Source: Limnohabitans_A sp048020265
GTDB lineage: Bacteria; Pseudomonadota; Gammaproteobacteria; Burkholderiales; Burkholderiaceae_C
Assembly: GCF_048020265.1 (NCBI RefSeq)
Contig: NZ_CP171843.1
Location: 558,001 to 622,000, forward strand
DNA: 64,000 nucleotides
Reading direction: 5' to 3'
Below, piece by piece: positions 25,246 to 33,290 of the stretch; position 1 is the stretch's first letter; each line of letters begins with the position of its first letter. The notes below the pieces were generated by a model. It was not told the DNA's origin and ran no database searches. It worked only from the letters and a program-made list of their open reading frames with translations. The translations under genes and the position numbers were made by a program.

Positions 25246-26065
25246 ACGACCGCGGCACCGCCCCCGGCAATCCCCACATCTCATGCCGCCAGGCCGCCCA
25301 CACTTGCCGCAGCAGTTGCATCGCAGGCTCGGTGACTGGCGACAGCATCCGTAGCACGATGACCTGCTGGTGCGGGGAGGTGGCACCCGCGCTGAGGCGC
25401 AGCTCAGACGCTTCGAGCAAATCACGCGCACAGGCGAGGGCCCGTTCGCTGCGCTCGCCCGCAATCGCGCTGCCTGTCGCAAACACCAGCGTGGCCATGC
25501 AGCGTTGACCAGCCAGGCCCAATGGGCTGTCCATCAATCGGGTGTCTGTGGCGCTGATGGTGCCGCGCTCCAGCCACACACCGGGTATTTCCATGTGCTG
25601 GCGGAATGTGCCTTGGGCAAATGGCAGGTCGGCCGCGGGCAGGCCCAGCGCCGTGATGTCCCAGGTCATCATTTCGGCCCCGGGTGACAGCTCAAACACG
25701 GCGCGGTTCAGGCCATCGCAGCCGTTGTAGGCAATCGCCTCCAAAGGCAACCATTCGAGCCGTGCACCAGACGCCAAACGCGCATGCACTTGTTGCGTGG
25801 CCAGCCCGGCTTCAGACCGGTAAAAGCGCGTGGCACCGGGCGTGGTGACCAAACCGTGGGCACCTTCACCCACGGTGACGTGCATGTCGAGTGTGTCACC
25901 ACCCACCAGGCCGCTGGGCGGGTGCACCAGCACGTTGTGGCAGACCGCATCGCCTTCGGGGTAGAGGCTTTGCAGGACGCGCAGCGGCCCGTTGTGCAGG
26001 TAGCGGGCTACGCTGCGATCAGATTCGCGCGTGTAGTCCAGCTGCAGGCTGGCGAGCCAGCTCAT
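25235..26065 (-). CDS. ureD: Urease accessory protein UreD
   Basis: UreD (UreH) is the scaffold that binds apo-urease and carries nickel through an internal tunnel with UreF and UreG. The protein has 276 residues. The N-terminal LQLDYTRESDRSVARYLHNG leads to GPLRVLQSLYPEG, VHPPSGLVGGDTLD and LVTTPGATRFYRS, all UreD hallmarks. It lies 19 bases after an ABC permease gene on the same strand, far from the other urease genes and separated from them by the oppositely oriented urt operon. It is most likely transcribed from the sigma-54 promoter at 28915-28929. Confidence 0.94.
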   Translation of the reverse strand: MSWLASLQLDYTRESDRSVARYLHNGPLRVLQSLYPEGDAVCHNVLVHPPSGLVGGDTLDMHVTVGEGAHGLVTTPGATRFYRSEAGLATQQVHARLASGARLEWLPLEAIAYNGCDGLNRAVFELSPGAEMMTWDITALGLPAADLPFAQGTFRQHMEIPGVWLERGTISATDTRLMDSPLGLAGQRCMATLVFATGSAIAGERSERALACARDLLEASELRLSAGATSPHQQVIVLRMLSPVTEPAMQLLRQVWAAWRHEMWGLPGAVPRSWHL

Positions 26066-26084
26066 GCCCTCACTCGCAAGGCGT

Positions 26085-26852
26085 TCATTCGCCCTGCGAG
26101 CCGCGGTGTGCCCAACCGGTGGTGTGCTTTTCGATGGCGCTGAACAGCTCGTACATGATCATGGCCATCGCACCCACCACGACCAGACCGGAAAATGCCA
26201 GACCCATTTGCATGGCCGAGCCGGCCGAGATCAGCAGGTAGCCAATGCCTTCGTTCGAGGCCGTCATCTCGGACACGGTGGTGCCCACAAAGGCCAGCGT
26301 GATGGCGACTTTGAGCGAGCCATAAAAGTAAGGCATGGAGCGGGGCAGGCCCACTTTGACCAGCACGTCCCAGCGCTTGGCGCCCAGCACGCGCAGCACG
26401 TCTTCGAGCTCGGGCTCCAGTGTGGCCAGGCCTGTGGCGATGTTGACCATGATGGGGAAGAAGCTGATGAGGAAGGCCGTGAGGATGGCCGGGCCAATGC
26501 CGATGCCGAACCACACCACCAGAATCGGCACAAAGGCTGCTTTGGGCAGGGCGTTGAAGGCGGTCATGAGCGGGTACACGGCGGCATAGGCCAGGCGCGA
26601 GCTGCCGATGATGAAGCCCAGCAACACGCCCACCACGATGGCGATGCCAAAGCCCACCATGGTCACCCAGAAGGTGCGCCAGGCGTGACCGGCGATCACG
26701 TCCTTGAATTCGATGGTTTGCTGCGCGATGCGCGAGGGGCTGGGGAAGACGAATTCCGACACGTTGAAGGCGCGGCACAGTCCCTCCCAGATCAGGATGC
26801 TCAGCACCAGCAGGGCCCAGGGTGCCCAGCGTTCGAGGGTTTTGTTGTTCAT
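26085..26852 (-). CDS. ABC transporter permease, SsuC/TauC class
   Basis: This is an inner-membrane permease with about six helices (255 residues). It carries the EAA loop ATLEPELEDVLRVLGAKRWD followed by VLVKVGLPRSMPYF, and the family words FNALPKAAFVPILVVWFGIG and EGIGYLLISAG. The ATG used is preceded by GGGAG at good distance; an ATG 18 bases upstream overlaps the ATPase stop. The family imports sulfonates, nitrate, thiamine precursors or other small nitrogen compounds. Co-transcription with ureD and sigma-54 control favour a nitrogen compound. Confidence 0.88.
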   Translation of the reverse strand: MNNKTLERWAPWALLVLSILIWEGLCRAFNVSEFVFPSPSRIAQQTIEFKDVIAGHAWRTFWVTMVGFGIAIVVGVLLGFIIGSSRLAYAAVYPLMTAFNALPKAAFVPILVVWFGIGIGPAILTAFLISFFPIMVNIATGLATLEPELEDVLRVLGAKRWDVLVKVGLPRSMPYFYGSLKVAITLAFVGTTVSEMTASNEGIGYLLISAGSAMQMGLAFSGLVVVGAMAMIMYELFSAIEKHTTGWAHRGSQGE

Positions 26853-26866
26853 GAATGGGCTCCCGC

Positions 26867-27685
26867 TCATTGGTTGATCGCTGCACCGGTCTTGCGCATG
26901 GCACCGATGTGGCCGCGCAACTCGTGCACGATGTTGGTGAATTCGGGGGTGTAGGTGATTTCCAGGTCACGCGGGCGCGGCAGGTCGATCTCGCGCTTGA
27001 CCACAAAGCGGCCGGGGCTCTTGCTCATCACGTACACCGTGTCGGCCAAAAACACCGATTCGCGCAGGTCGTGCGTGACCAAAATGACGTTGAACTTTTG
27101 CTCGGTCCACAGGTCGCGCAAGATGCACCAGAGTTCTTCACGCGTGAAGGCGTCCAGCGCACCGAAGGGCTCGTCCAGCAAGAGCATCTTGGGCTCGTGG
27201 ATCAGGGCGCGGCAGATGCTGGCGCGTTGCTGCATGCCACCCGACAGTTGCCAGGGGAATTTGTCTTCGTAACCGCCCAGGCCCACCGTGTTCAGCAGCT
27301 TGCGGGCGCGTTCCACGTATTCGGCCTTTTTTTGCTTGAAGTTGGCGCGGTAGGGCTCCACGATTTCCAGCGGCAGCAGCACGTTGTCGAGCGTGGTGCG
27401 CCACGGCAAGAGCGAAGAGGCCTGAAACGCCATGCCACTGATCTTGAGTGGGCCGGTCACAGGCTGGCCGTCGACCAGGATGCGGCCTTTGCTGGGCATT
27501 TTCAGGCCGGTGGTCAGCTTCATGAAGGTGGATTTGCCGCAGCCCGAAGGGCCCACGATGGCGATGAATTCGCCTTGCCTGACCTGCAGGTTGATGTCTT
27601 CCACCGCGAAGTGGTTTTGCGCCAGCAACTCGTCGTTGTAGGCCAGCCAGACATTCTGGAAATCAACGAATGCGTCTTGGGACAT
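26867..27685 (-). CDS. ABC transporter ATP-binding protein, SsuB/TauB class
   Basis: The protein has 272 residues. Walker A is GPSGCGKSTF, the Q-loop is AFQASSLLPWRTTLDN, the signature is LSGGMQQRASICRAL and Walker B is MLLLDEPFGALDAFTRE. A C-terminal LPRPRDLEITYTPEF stretch is typical of nitrate/taurine/sulfonate importers. The start is MSQDAFVDF; the open frame runs upstream through a TGTATACA palindrome that is more likely a regulatory site. It overlaps or abuts the permease gene and lies 155 bases after the receptor gene. Confidence 0.9.
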   Translation of the reverse strand: MSQDAFVDFQNVWLAYNDELLAQNHFAVEDINLQVRQGEFIAIVGPSGCGKSTFMKLTTGLKMPSKGRILVDGQPVTGPLKISGMAFQASSLLPWRTTLDNVLLPLEIVEPYRANFKQKKAEYVERARKLLNTVGLGGYEDKFPWQLSGGMQQRASICRALIHEPKMLLLDEPFGALDAFTREELWCILRDLWTEQKFNVILVTHDLRESVFLADTVYVMSKSPGRFVVKREIDLPRPRDLEITYTPEFTNIVHELRGHIGAMRKTGAAINQ

Positions 27686-27711
27686 GGTGTGACTTTGAAA
27701 TGGTGTTCGAG

Positions 27712-27723
27712 CGTGTATACACG
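27712..27723. promoter_or_regulatory. Palindrome CGTGTATACACG, candidate GntR operator
   Basis: This is a perfect 12-base palindrome with the core TGTATACA, 27 bases upstream of the ATPase start and inside the ABC-ureD operon. The same core precedes three purine-catabolic units in this window, so it is taken as a binding site of the GntR regulator at 38227-38892. Confidence 0.5.
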
Positions 27724-27840
27724 TGCGGCTTGGCAAAAGCCCACTGACGCGTTGCACACCCCAGTGGGCTCACAGCGCCGAGTGCAAAACGCTCAGCGCC
27801 GAAAGCTTCCGGCCGCACAGGGCCGCCGGAAGCTGTGGCC

Positions 27841-28875
27841 TTACTTCTTGGGCTTGGGCAGGATGTCCAGCTCTTTGGCGGTGGGCAGGAACGAGCCGTT
27901 CCAGATGTCTTCGGACTTGACGCGGGTCTTGGTGTTGAAGGCGTCCGACACTTGCGAGGCCATCAGTGTCATGCGGGGGCCGTTGATCTGGCCAAAGCCT
28001 TCGGCGCGGGCCGAGGGGCTGTTGATCACGGTGTCGATGGCCAGCTGCAGGCGGCGGGTTTCCAGCGCCACGTTGATGATGCCGTCGCGGGCCTTGACCG
28101 ATTCAATGGCTTTGGCCGGGTCAGCGATGACTTCTTTGGCGCCCTTGGTGAAAGCGCTCAGGAAGGCTTTCACGGCGGCGGGGTTTTCCTTCAGGATCTT
28201 GGGCGAGGCGATGATGGCGTTGCCATACAGCTTGACGCCAAAGTCGGGGTACTGCATGACCACCACGTCTTCGGCTTTCACGCCACGTGCTTCGATGTTG
28301 AGCAGCGAGGTGAAGGTGAAGCCGGTGATGGCGTCCACGTCACCGCGCACCAGCATGGTCTCGCGCAGAGGTGGGTCCATGGCGGTCCAGGCTACATTGC
28401 CAATGCCGTTGGCTTTCTGGAAGATGGGGAAAGCGCGGCGGCCTGCGTCAAACACGGGCGCGCCCATTTTTTTGCCAGCCAAGTCGGCGGGAGTCTTGAT
28501 GCCGGACTTCTTCAGCGCCATGACCGAGGCAGGCGTGTTGTTGTAGACCATCATGATGGCCACCGGCTTGTTGGGCGCATCGGGGTTGTTGGCGTGGAAC
28601 TCCATCAGGGCGGCCAGATCGGCAAAGCCCAGGTCGTAAGTGCCCGAAGCCACGCGGGTCACAGCGCCACCCGAGCCGTTGCCCGAGTCCACCGTCACGT
28701 CGAGTTTGGCGTCCTTGAAGTAGCCCTTGGCCGCAGGCAGCAAGAAGAAAGCCGATGGACCCTCAAAGCGCCAGTCGAGTTGGAACTTGATGGGGGTGCT
28801 TTGGGCTTGTGCCAAACCAAAAGAGGCAACAGCAGCCAATGCGGCCGTGGCCTTGAGTAAGAAACGCTTGTTCAT
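27841..28875 (-). CDS. ABC transporter substrate-binding protein, NMT1/THI5-like
   Basis: This is a periplasmic receptor (344 residues) with a signal peptide of about 25 residues (ALAAVASFGLAQAQS). The mature part begins KFQLDWRFEGPSAFFLLPAA and has GAVTRVASGTYDLGFADLAA and LAGKKMGAPVFDAGRRAFP, the pattern of NMT1/THI5-type receptors for pyrimidine-like or other small ligands. It is the first gene of a leftward unit with the ATPase, the permease and ureD. It lies behind a sigma-54 promoter with two NtrC-like sites. The ligand is unknown; nitrogen-containing heterocycles or urea-releasing compounds fit the context. Confidence 0.85.
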   Translation of the reverse strand: MNKRFLLKATAALAAVASFGLAQAQSTPIKFQLDWRFEGPSAFFLLPAAKGYFKDAKLDVTVDSGNGSGGAVTRVASGTYDLGFADLAALMEFHANNPDAPNKPVAIMMVYNNTPASVMALKKSGIKTPADLAGKKMGAPVFDAGRRAFPIFQKANGIGNVAWTAMDPPLRETMLVRGDVDAITGFTFTSLLNIEARGVKAEDVVVMQYPDFGVKLYGNAIIASPKILKENPAAVKAFLSAFTKGAKEVIADPAKAIESVKARDGIINVALETRRLQLAIDTVINSPSARAEGFGQINGPRMTLMASQVSDAFNTKTRVKSEDIWNGSFLPTAKELDILPKPKK

Positions 28876-28914
28876 GGGTGGGCTCCAGGGTCAATAAACG
28901 GTGAATCTTGTCTA

Positions 28915-28929
28915 GCAAATTCGGTGCCA
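28915..28929 (-). promoter_or_regulatory. Sigma-54 promoter of the ABC-ureD operon
   Basis: On the minus strand TGGCAC-CGAAT-TTGC is a full match to the -24/-12 consensus. The predicted start is near 28904, about 28 bases before the receptor gene, which leaves a short leader containing GGAGC. Confidence 0.85.
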
Positions 28930-28977
28930 TTATCGACCATGGCGCTGACGGGCCGTGTCAGGTCCATCCCCTAGAAA

Positions 28978-29027
28978 TCCCCACTTTTGGTGCCTCTCGG
29001 ACCGGCTGAGCGCACCAAAGTGAGGCA
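28978..29027 (-). promoter_or_regulatory. Two NtrC-like enhancer sites
   Basis: Two 17-base sites, 28978-28994 (TCCCCACTTTTGGTGCC) and 29011-29027 (CGCACCAAAGTGAGGCA), each match the NtrC consensus at 12 of 17 positions by eye. Their centres are 33 bases apart, close to the spacing of the classic glnA enhancer pair. They lie about 80 and 115 bases upstream of the predicted transcription start. Confidence 0.6.
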
Positions 29028-29123
29028 TTTTGTTGAGGCTGAATCAGTTTGCACGCTTGCCACACCAGTTGGGTGACCCAGCGGTGGGGCGACGCATGCC
29101 TCAAAAGCACTTGGGCATGTGCA

Positions 29124-31421
29124 TCAATGGTGCGCTTGCGCCACCGCCAAGGCGGTCATGTTCAGCACCCGGCGCACGGTGGCTGCAGGCGTCAGGATGT
29201 GCGCCGTGGCGGCCGTGCCCATCAGGATCGGGCCCACCGTGACGCCGCCGCTGGTGGTGGTCTTCATCACGTTGTACAAAATGTTGGCCGCATCCAGGTT
29301 GGGGCAGACCAGCAGGTTGGCCGAGCCGGTGAGGCTGCTGTCTTCCAGGTAGGCGCTGCGGATCTCGGGCTGCAGGGCCGCGTCGCCGTGCAGCTCGCCA
29401 TCGCACTCGATGTCGGGGTGCTGCGCCACGAACAGGTCACGCGCCAGGCGCATCTTGCGGGCGGAGGCCCGCTTGGACGAGCCGTAGCTCGAATGCGAAA
29501 GGAAAGCCACCTTGGGCACAATGCCAAAGCGTTGCACTTCCTGGGCGGCCATCCAGGCGATCTCGGCCAGTTGCTCGGCGCTGGGGTCTTCCTGCACATA
29601 GGTGTCGGTGATGAACAGCGGCCCCTGGTTGGTCATGAGCGCGTTCACCGCGGCGTAGTTGCCCACGCCCGCCCGCTTGCCCAGAATGGAGTCGATGCGC
29701 TCCAGATGCGTCATGTAGGTACCGGCCAGGCCGCAAATCATCGCGTCGGCATCGCCCAGCGAGACCATGAGCGAGCCGATGATGGTGTTGGAGCGGCGCA
29801 CCGCCGCCTTGGCCACGGCAGGCGTGGCGCCGTTGCGCTTCATCAGCTGGTGGTAGTGCTCCCAGTATTGGCGGAAACGTGGATCGTCTTCGGGGTTGAC
29901 GTTGTCCACGTCCACGCCCAGGCGCATGCGCAGCCCGGCTTTTTCGATGCGGGCAGCGATCACACCGGGGCGGCCGATCAGGATCGGGTGGGCCAGCTTG
30001 TCGTCAATGGCCATCTGGGCGGCGCGCAGAGCGCGTTCGTCTTCACCGTCGGCATAGGCCACGCGCTTGGCGCCTTGGGGCACGGCCTTGGCGGCGTTGA
30101 AGATGGGGCGCATCAGGATGCCGGTTTGCGTCACAAAGCTTTGCAGCTGCTGGCGGTAGGCGTCCATGTCGGTGATCGGGCGCGTGGCCACGCCCGATTC
30201 GGCGGCGGCCTGGGCCACGGCGGGGGCGATGCGCAGGATCAGGCGCGAGTCAAACGGCGTGGGGATCAGGTAGTCGCGGCCAAAAGACAGCTCCTTGCCT
30301 GCGTATGCGCTGGCCACTTCTTCGCTGATGTCGGCCTTGGCCAGGTCGGCAATCTGGCGCACGCAGGCGAGCTTCATGGCTTCGGTGATCTTGGTCGCGC
30401 CGCAGTCCAGGGCCCCCCGGAAGATGTAGGGGAAGCACAGCACGTTGTTGACCTGGTTCGGATAGTCCGAGCGGCCGGTGGCGATGATGCAGTCCGGGCG
30501 GGCGGCCTTGGCCAGCTCGGGGCGGATCTCAGGCTCGGGGTTAGCCAGGGCCAGGATCACCGGGTCACGGGCCATGGTCTTGAGCATGTCCACCGTCATC
30601 ACGCCGGGGGCCGAGCAGCCCAGGAACACGTCGGCCCCGTTGACCGCATCGGCCAGGCTGCGGGCCTCGGTCTTTTGCGCGTAGCGGGCTTTGGACTCGT
30701 CGTAACCACCAGGGCGGCCTTCGTAGATCACGCCTTTGGAGTCGCACACGTAAATGTTCTTGGTCTTCACGCCCAGGCCCACCATCACGTCCAGGCACGC
30801 GATGGCGGCTGCGCCCGCACCCGAGACGGCCAACTTGATGCTGCCGATGTCCTTGCCCACCAGCTCCAGGCCGTTGAGCATGGCGGCCGAGGCGATGATG
30901 GCCGTGCCGTGCTGGTCGTCGTGGAAAACCGGGATGTTCATGCGCTCGCGCAGCTTCTTCTCGATGTAGAAGCACTCGGGCGCCTTGATGTCTTCGAGGT
31001 TGATACCGCCCAGAGTGGGCTCCATGGCCGCGATGATCTCGACCAGCTTGTCCGGGTCGCGCTCGGCCAGCTCGATGTCGAACACGTCAATGCCCGCGAA
31101 CTTCTTGAACAGGCAACCCTTGCCCTCCATCACGGGCTTGGCCGCCAGCGGGCCGATGTCGCCCAGGCCCAGCACAGCGGTGCCGTTGGTGATCACCGCC
31201 ACCAGGTTGCCGCGCGATGTGAATTCGGCCGCTTTGGACGGGTCGGCTTCGATGTCCAGGCAGGGATAAGCCACGCCAGGCGAATAGGCCAGCGACAGGT
31301 CGCGCTGGTTGGACAGGGGTTTGGTCGGGTTGACCGAGACCTTGCCGCGCGTGGGAAAGCGGTGGTAATCGCGGGCGGCATCGCGCAGGGCTTCTTCGGC
31401 GGGGGAGAGTTTTTGGCTCAT
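29124..31421 (-). CDS. maeB: NADP-dependent malic enzyme with phosphotransacetylase-like domain
   Basis: This enzyme decarboxylates malate to pyruvate with NADP. The protein has 765 residues, typical for MaeB. The N-terminal malic domain (about 1-430) has SLAYSPGVAYPCLDI, FHDDQHGTAIIASAAML, the dinucleotide-binding VSGAGAAAIACLDVMV and LALANPEPEIRPELA. The C-terminal domain (about 435-765) resembles phosphate acetyltransferase (ILIGRPGVIAARIEKAGL, GSANLLVCPNLDAANI) and is regulatory in this family. It is unrelated to the nitrogen genes around it, but supplies NADPH and pyruvate. Confidence 0.95.
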   Translation of the reverse strand: MSQKLSPAEEALRDAARDYHRFPTRGKVSVNPTKPLSNQRDLSLAYSPGVAYPCLDIEADPSKAAEFTSRGNLVAVITNGTAVLGLGDIGPLAAKPVMEGKGCLFKKFAGIDVFDIELAERDPDKLVEIIAAMEPTLGGINLEDIKAPECFYIEKKLRERMNIPVFHDDQHGTAIIASAAMLNGLELVGKDIGSIKLAVSGAGAAAIACLDVMVGLGVKTKNIYVCDSKGVIYEGRPGGYDESKARYAQKTEARSLADAVNGADVFLGCSAPGVMTVDMLKTMARDPVILALANPEPEIRPELAKAARPDCIIATGRSDYPNQVNNVLCFPYIFRGALDCGATKITEAMKLACVRQIADLAKADISEEVASAYAGKELSFGRDYLIPTPFDSRLILRIAPAVAQAAAESGVATRPITDMDAYRQQLQSFVTQTGILMRPIFNAAKAVPQGAKRVAYADGEDERALRAAQMAIDDKLAHPILIGRPGVIAARIEKAGLRMRLGVDVDNVNPEDDPRFRQYWEHYHQLMKRNGATPAVAKAAVRRSNTIIGSLMVSLGDADAMICGLAGTYMTHLERIDSILGKRAGVGNYAAVNALMTNQGPLFITDTYVQEDPSAEQLAEIAWMAAQEVQRFGIVPKVAFLSHSSYGSSKRASARKMRLARDLFVAQHPDIECDGELHGDAALQPEIRSAYLEDSSLTGSANLLVCPNLDAANILYNVMKTTTSGGVTVGPILMGTAATAHILTPAATVRRVLNMTALAVAQAHH

Positions 31422-31512
31422 TGTTCTTGTCTCGTGAGGTCAAATGAAAAAAGGTTTGCTTTAAAAGCGTAACCTATTTGAGCGTCGTATCGGGCTGTGG
31501 ATTACCTGCATA

Positions 31513-31546
31513 AAAAGCAAAAAGCCAAGCACCGGGCTTGGCTTTT
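31513..31546 (-). terminator. Terminator of the nucleobase permease gene
   Basis: On the minus strand AAAAGCCAAGC-CCGGT-GCTTGGCTTTT is followed by further T-rich sequence. It lies about 70 bases after the permease stop. Confidence 0.85.
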
Positions 31547-31615
31547 CTGGCAGTCATGTGTGCTTCGCAACACAGACGGGCACATTCGTCTGGCTCGGGC
31601 GGGCCGTCTTCGTGG

Positions 31616-33097
31616 TCAGTGCGAGTCGGCGTGTTTGGCCGCTTCAACCGCCTCGCTGCTGTCGCCCTTTGAGCCGTTGAAATACAGGTTCAACACCACG
31701 GCGCTGATGGAGGCCAGCAAGATGCCCGACTCGATCAGCGGGTGGATGCTGTGCGGCATCCACTGCAGGTAGCGTGGCGCAATCAGCGGGATCATGCCAA
31801 AGCCGATCGAGATGGCCACGATGAACAGGTTGTTGCGGTTGCCCTTGTAGTCCACAGTGGACAGAATCCGGATACCGGTGGCGGCCACCATGCCGAACAT
31901 CACCAGGCCCGCACCGCCGAGCACAAAGGTGGGTAGCGACTCGACCAAGGCCGCCATTTTGGGCAACAGCCCCAGCACGATCAGGATCACGCCGCCTGCC
32001 ACGCAGACGAAACGGCTTTTCACGCCCGTCACGCCCACCAGACCCACGTTTTGCGAGAAGCTGGTGTAGGGGAAGGTGTTGAAAATGCCGCCGATCAGCG
32101 TGCCCAGACCGTCGGTGCGCAGACCGGCCGTCAGCATTTTCTGATCGACTTTTTTGCCGGTCAGATCGCCCAAGGCGAGAAACATGCCGGTCGACTCGAT
32201 CATCACCACGATCATCACCAGGGTCATGGTCAGGATCAGGATCGGATCAAAGATGGGCGTGGCAATTTCAAAGGGCAACACCAGATCGAACCAGCCGGCT
32301 TTGCCCACTTTTTCGAAGCTCATGAGGCCAGCAGCCGTAGCCACCACGCCGCCGACCACGATGCCCAGCAGCACCGAAATATTGGCCAAAAAGCCACGGG
32401 CGTACTTGGCAATCAGCAAGATGGACACCAACACAATGGCGGCGATGCCGATGTGCGACAGCTGCGCGTACTTGGGGTTGGGCACCGAGCCGACGATGTT
32501 CATGCCGGCAGGCACCGGGGGCACTGCACCCGTGCTGGCCGCTTGTTTGGCCGCATCGAGCCAGGCCAGGTGTTCCGGGTTGGGGATGCTGGGGGCTGTG
32601 GGGCCGAAGGGGTTGCCAAAAATCCAGTTGATGCCCACGCGCATCAAGCTGATGCCGATGACGGCAATGATGGTGCCGGTCACGACAGGCGGGAAAAACC
32701 GCAGCATACGGCTCACAATCGGCGCAATCAAGATCGATATCACCCCCGCGCCAATGATGGCGCCAAAGATCAGCCCCGCGCCTTGAACGCCCGGGTTGTT
32801 GTTGGCCATGGCGACCATGGGGGCCACGGACGCAAAGGTCACGCCCATCATCACGGGGAGCTTGATGCCAAACCACTGCGTGGCGCCGAGTGACTGGATC
32901 AGGGTGACCAGACCGCAGCAAAACAGGTCGGCCGAAATCAGCATCGCCACTTGCTCGGGGCTCAGCTTGAGGGCGCGGCCAACGATCAGGGGCACCGCCA
33001 CCGCGCCGGCATACATCACCAGCACATGTTGCAGGCCCAATGCGGCGAGCTTGCCATTGGGCAATTTCTCGTCCACGGGGTGGATGGTTGAACTCAT
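31616..33097 (-). CDS. NCS2 family nucleobase (xanthine/urate/uracil) permease
   Basis: This is an inner-membrane nucleobase:cation symporter of 493 residues with about 14 predicted segments. It starts MSSTIHPVDEKLPNGKLAAL. The NAT signature motif is visible in SQNVGLVGVTGVKSRFV, and the conserved QHVLVMYAGAVAVPLIVG and MIESTGMFLALGDLTGK confirm the xanthine/uric acid branch rather than UraA. The start chosen has GGAGA upstream; an in-phase extension would cross the TGTATACA box at 33173-33180. That box, and the neighbouring purine genes, suggest import of xanthine or urate. Confidence 0.92.
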   Translation of the reverse strand: MSSTIHPVDEKLPNGKLAALGLQHVLVMYAGAVAVPLIVGRALKLSPEQVAMLISADLFCCGLVTLIQSLGATQWFGIKLPVMMGVTFASVAPMVAMANNNPGVQGAGLIFGAIIGAGVISILIAPIVSRMLRFFPPVVTGTIIAVIGISLMRVGINWIFGNPFGPTAPSIPNPEHLAWLDAAKQAASTGAVPPVPAGMNIVGSVPNPKYAQLSHIGIAAIVLVSILLIAKYARGFLANISVLLGIVVGGVVATAAGLMSFEKVGKAGWFDLVLPFEIATPIFDPILILTMTLVMIVVMIESTGMFLALGDLTGKKVDQKMLTAGLRTDGLGTLIGGIFNTFPYTSFSQNVGLVGVTGVKSRFVCVAGGVILIVLGLLPKMAALVESLPTFVLGGAGLVMFGMVAATGIRILSTVDYKGNRNNLFIVAISIGFGMIPLIAPRYLQWMPHSIHPLIESGILLASISAVVLNLYFNGSKGDSSEAVEAAKHADSH

Positions 33098-33172
33098 GGA
33101 GAGGTCTCCTGGAAAGTAAACAGAGGGGAAAACCGCAAAGAAACTAGATGTGTGCTTCTTTGTGTTCCAAAC

Positions 33173-33180
33173 TGTATACA
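33173..33180. promoter_or_regulatory. TGTATACA box upstream of nucleobase permease
   Basis: The context is AACTGTATACAAAAT, 76 bases upstream of the permease start. It shares the TGTATACA core with sites before uraH and puuD. Confidence 0.55.
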
Positions 33181-33290
33181 AAATAAGAGGCGGTGTGATG
33201 CGTGAAAACCCTGTCTTTGTCCAGGCTCAGTCCCGTGCCCCCAATCCTATGTTCGGGGAAAGTCGCCGAAAAGATTTCAGCCAGGGGGCC

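Noticed and set aside
28876..28914. Guanidine or other riboswitch before the ABC receptor gene
   Set aside because: The predicted leader is only about 28 bases and no aptamer-like structure is visible.
29049..31472. Very long open frame antisense to maeB on the plus strand
   Set aside because: It mirrors the codon bias of maeB, has no recognisable domain, and maeB matches its family along the full length.
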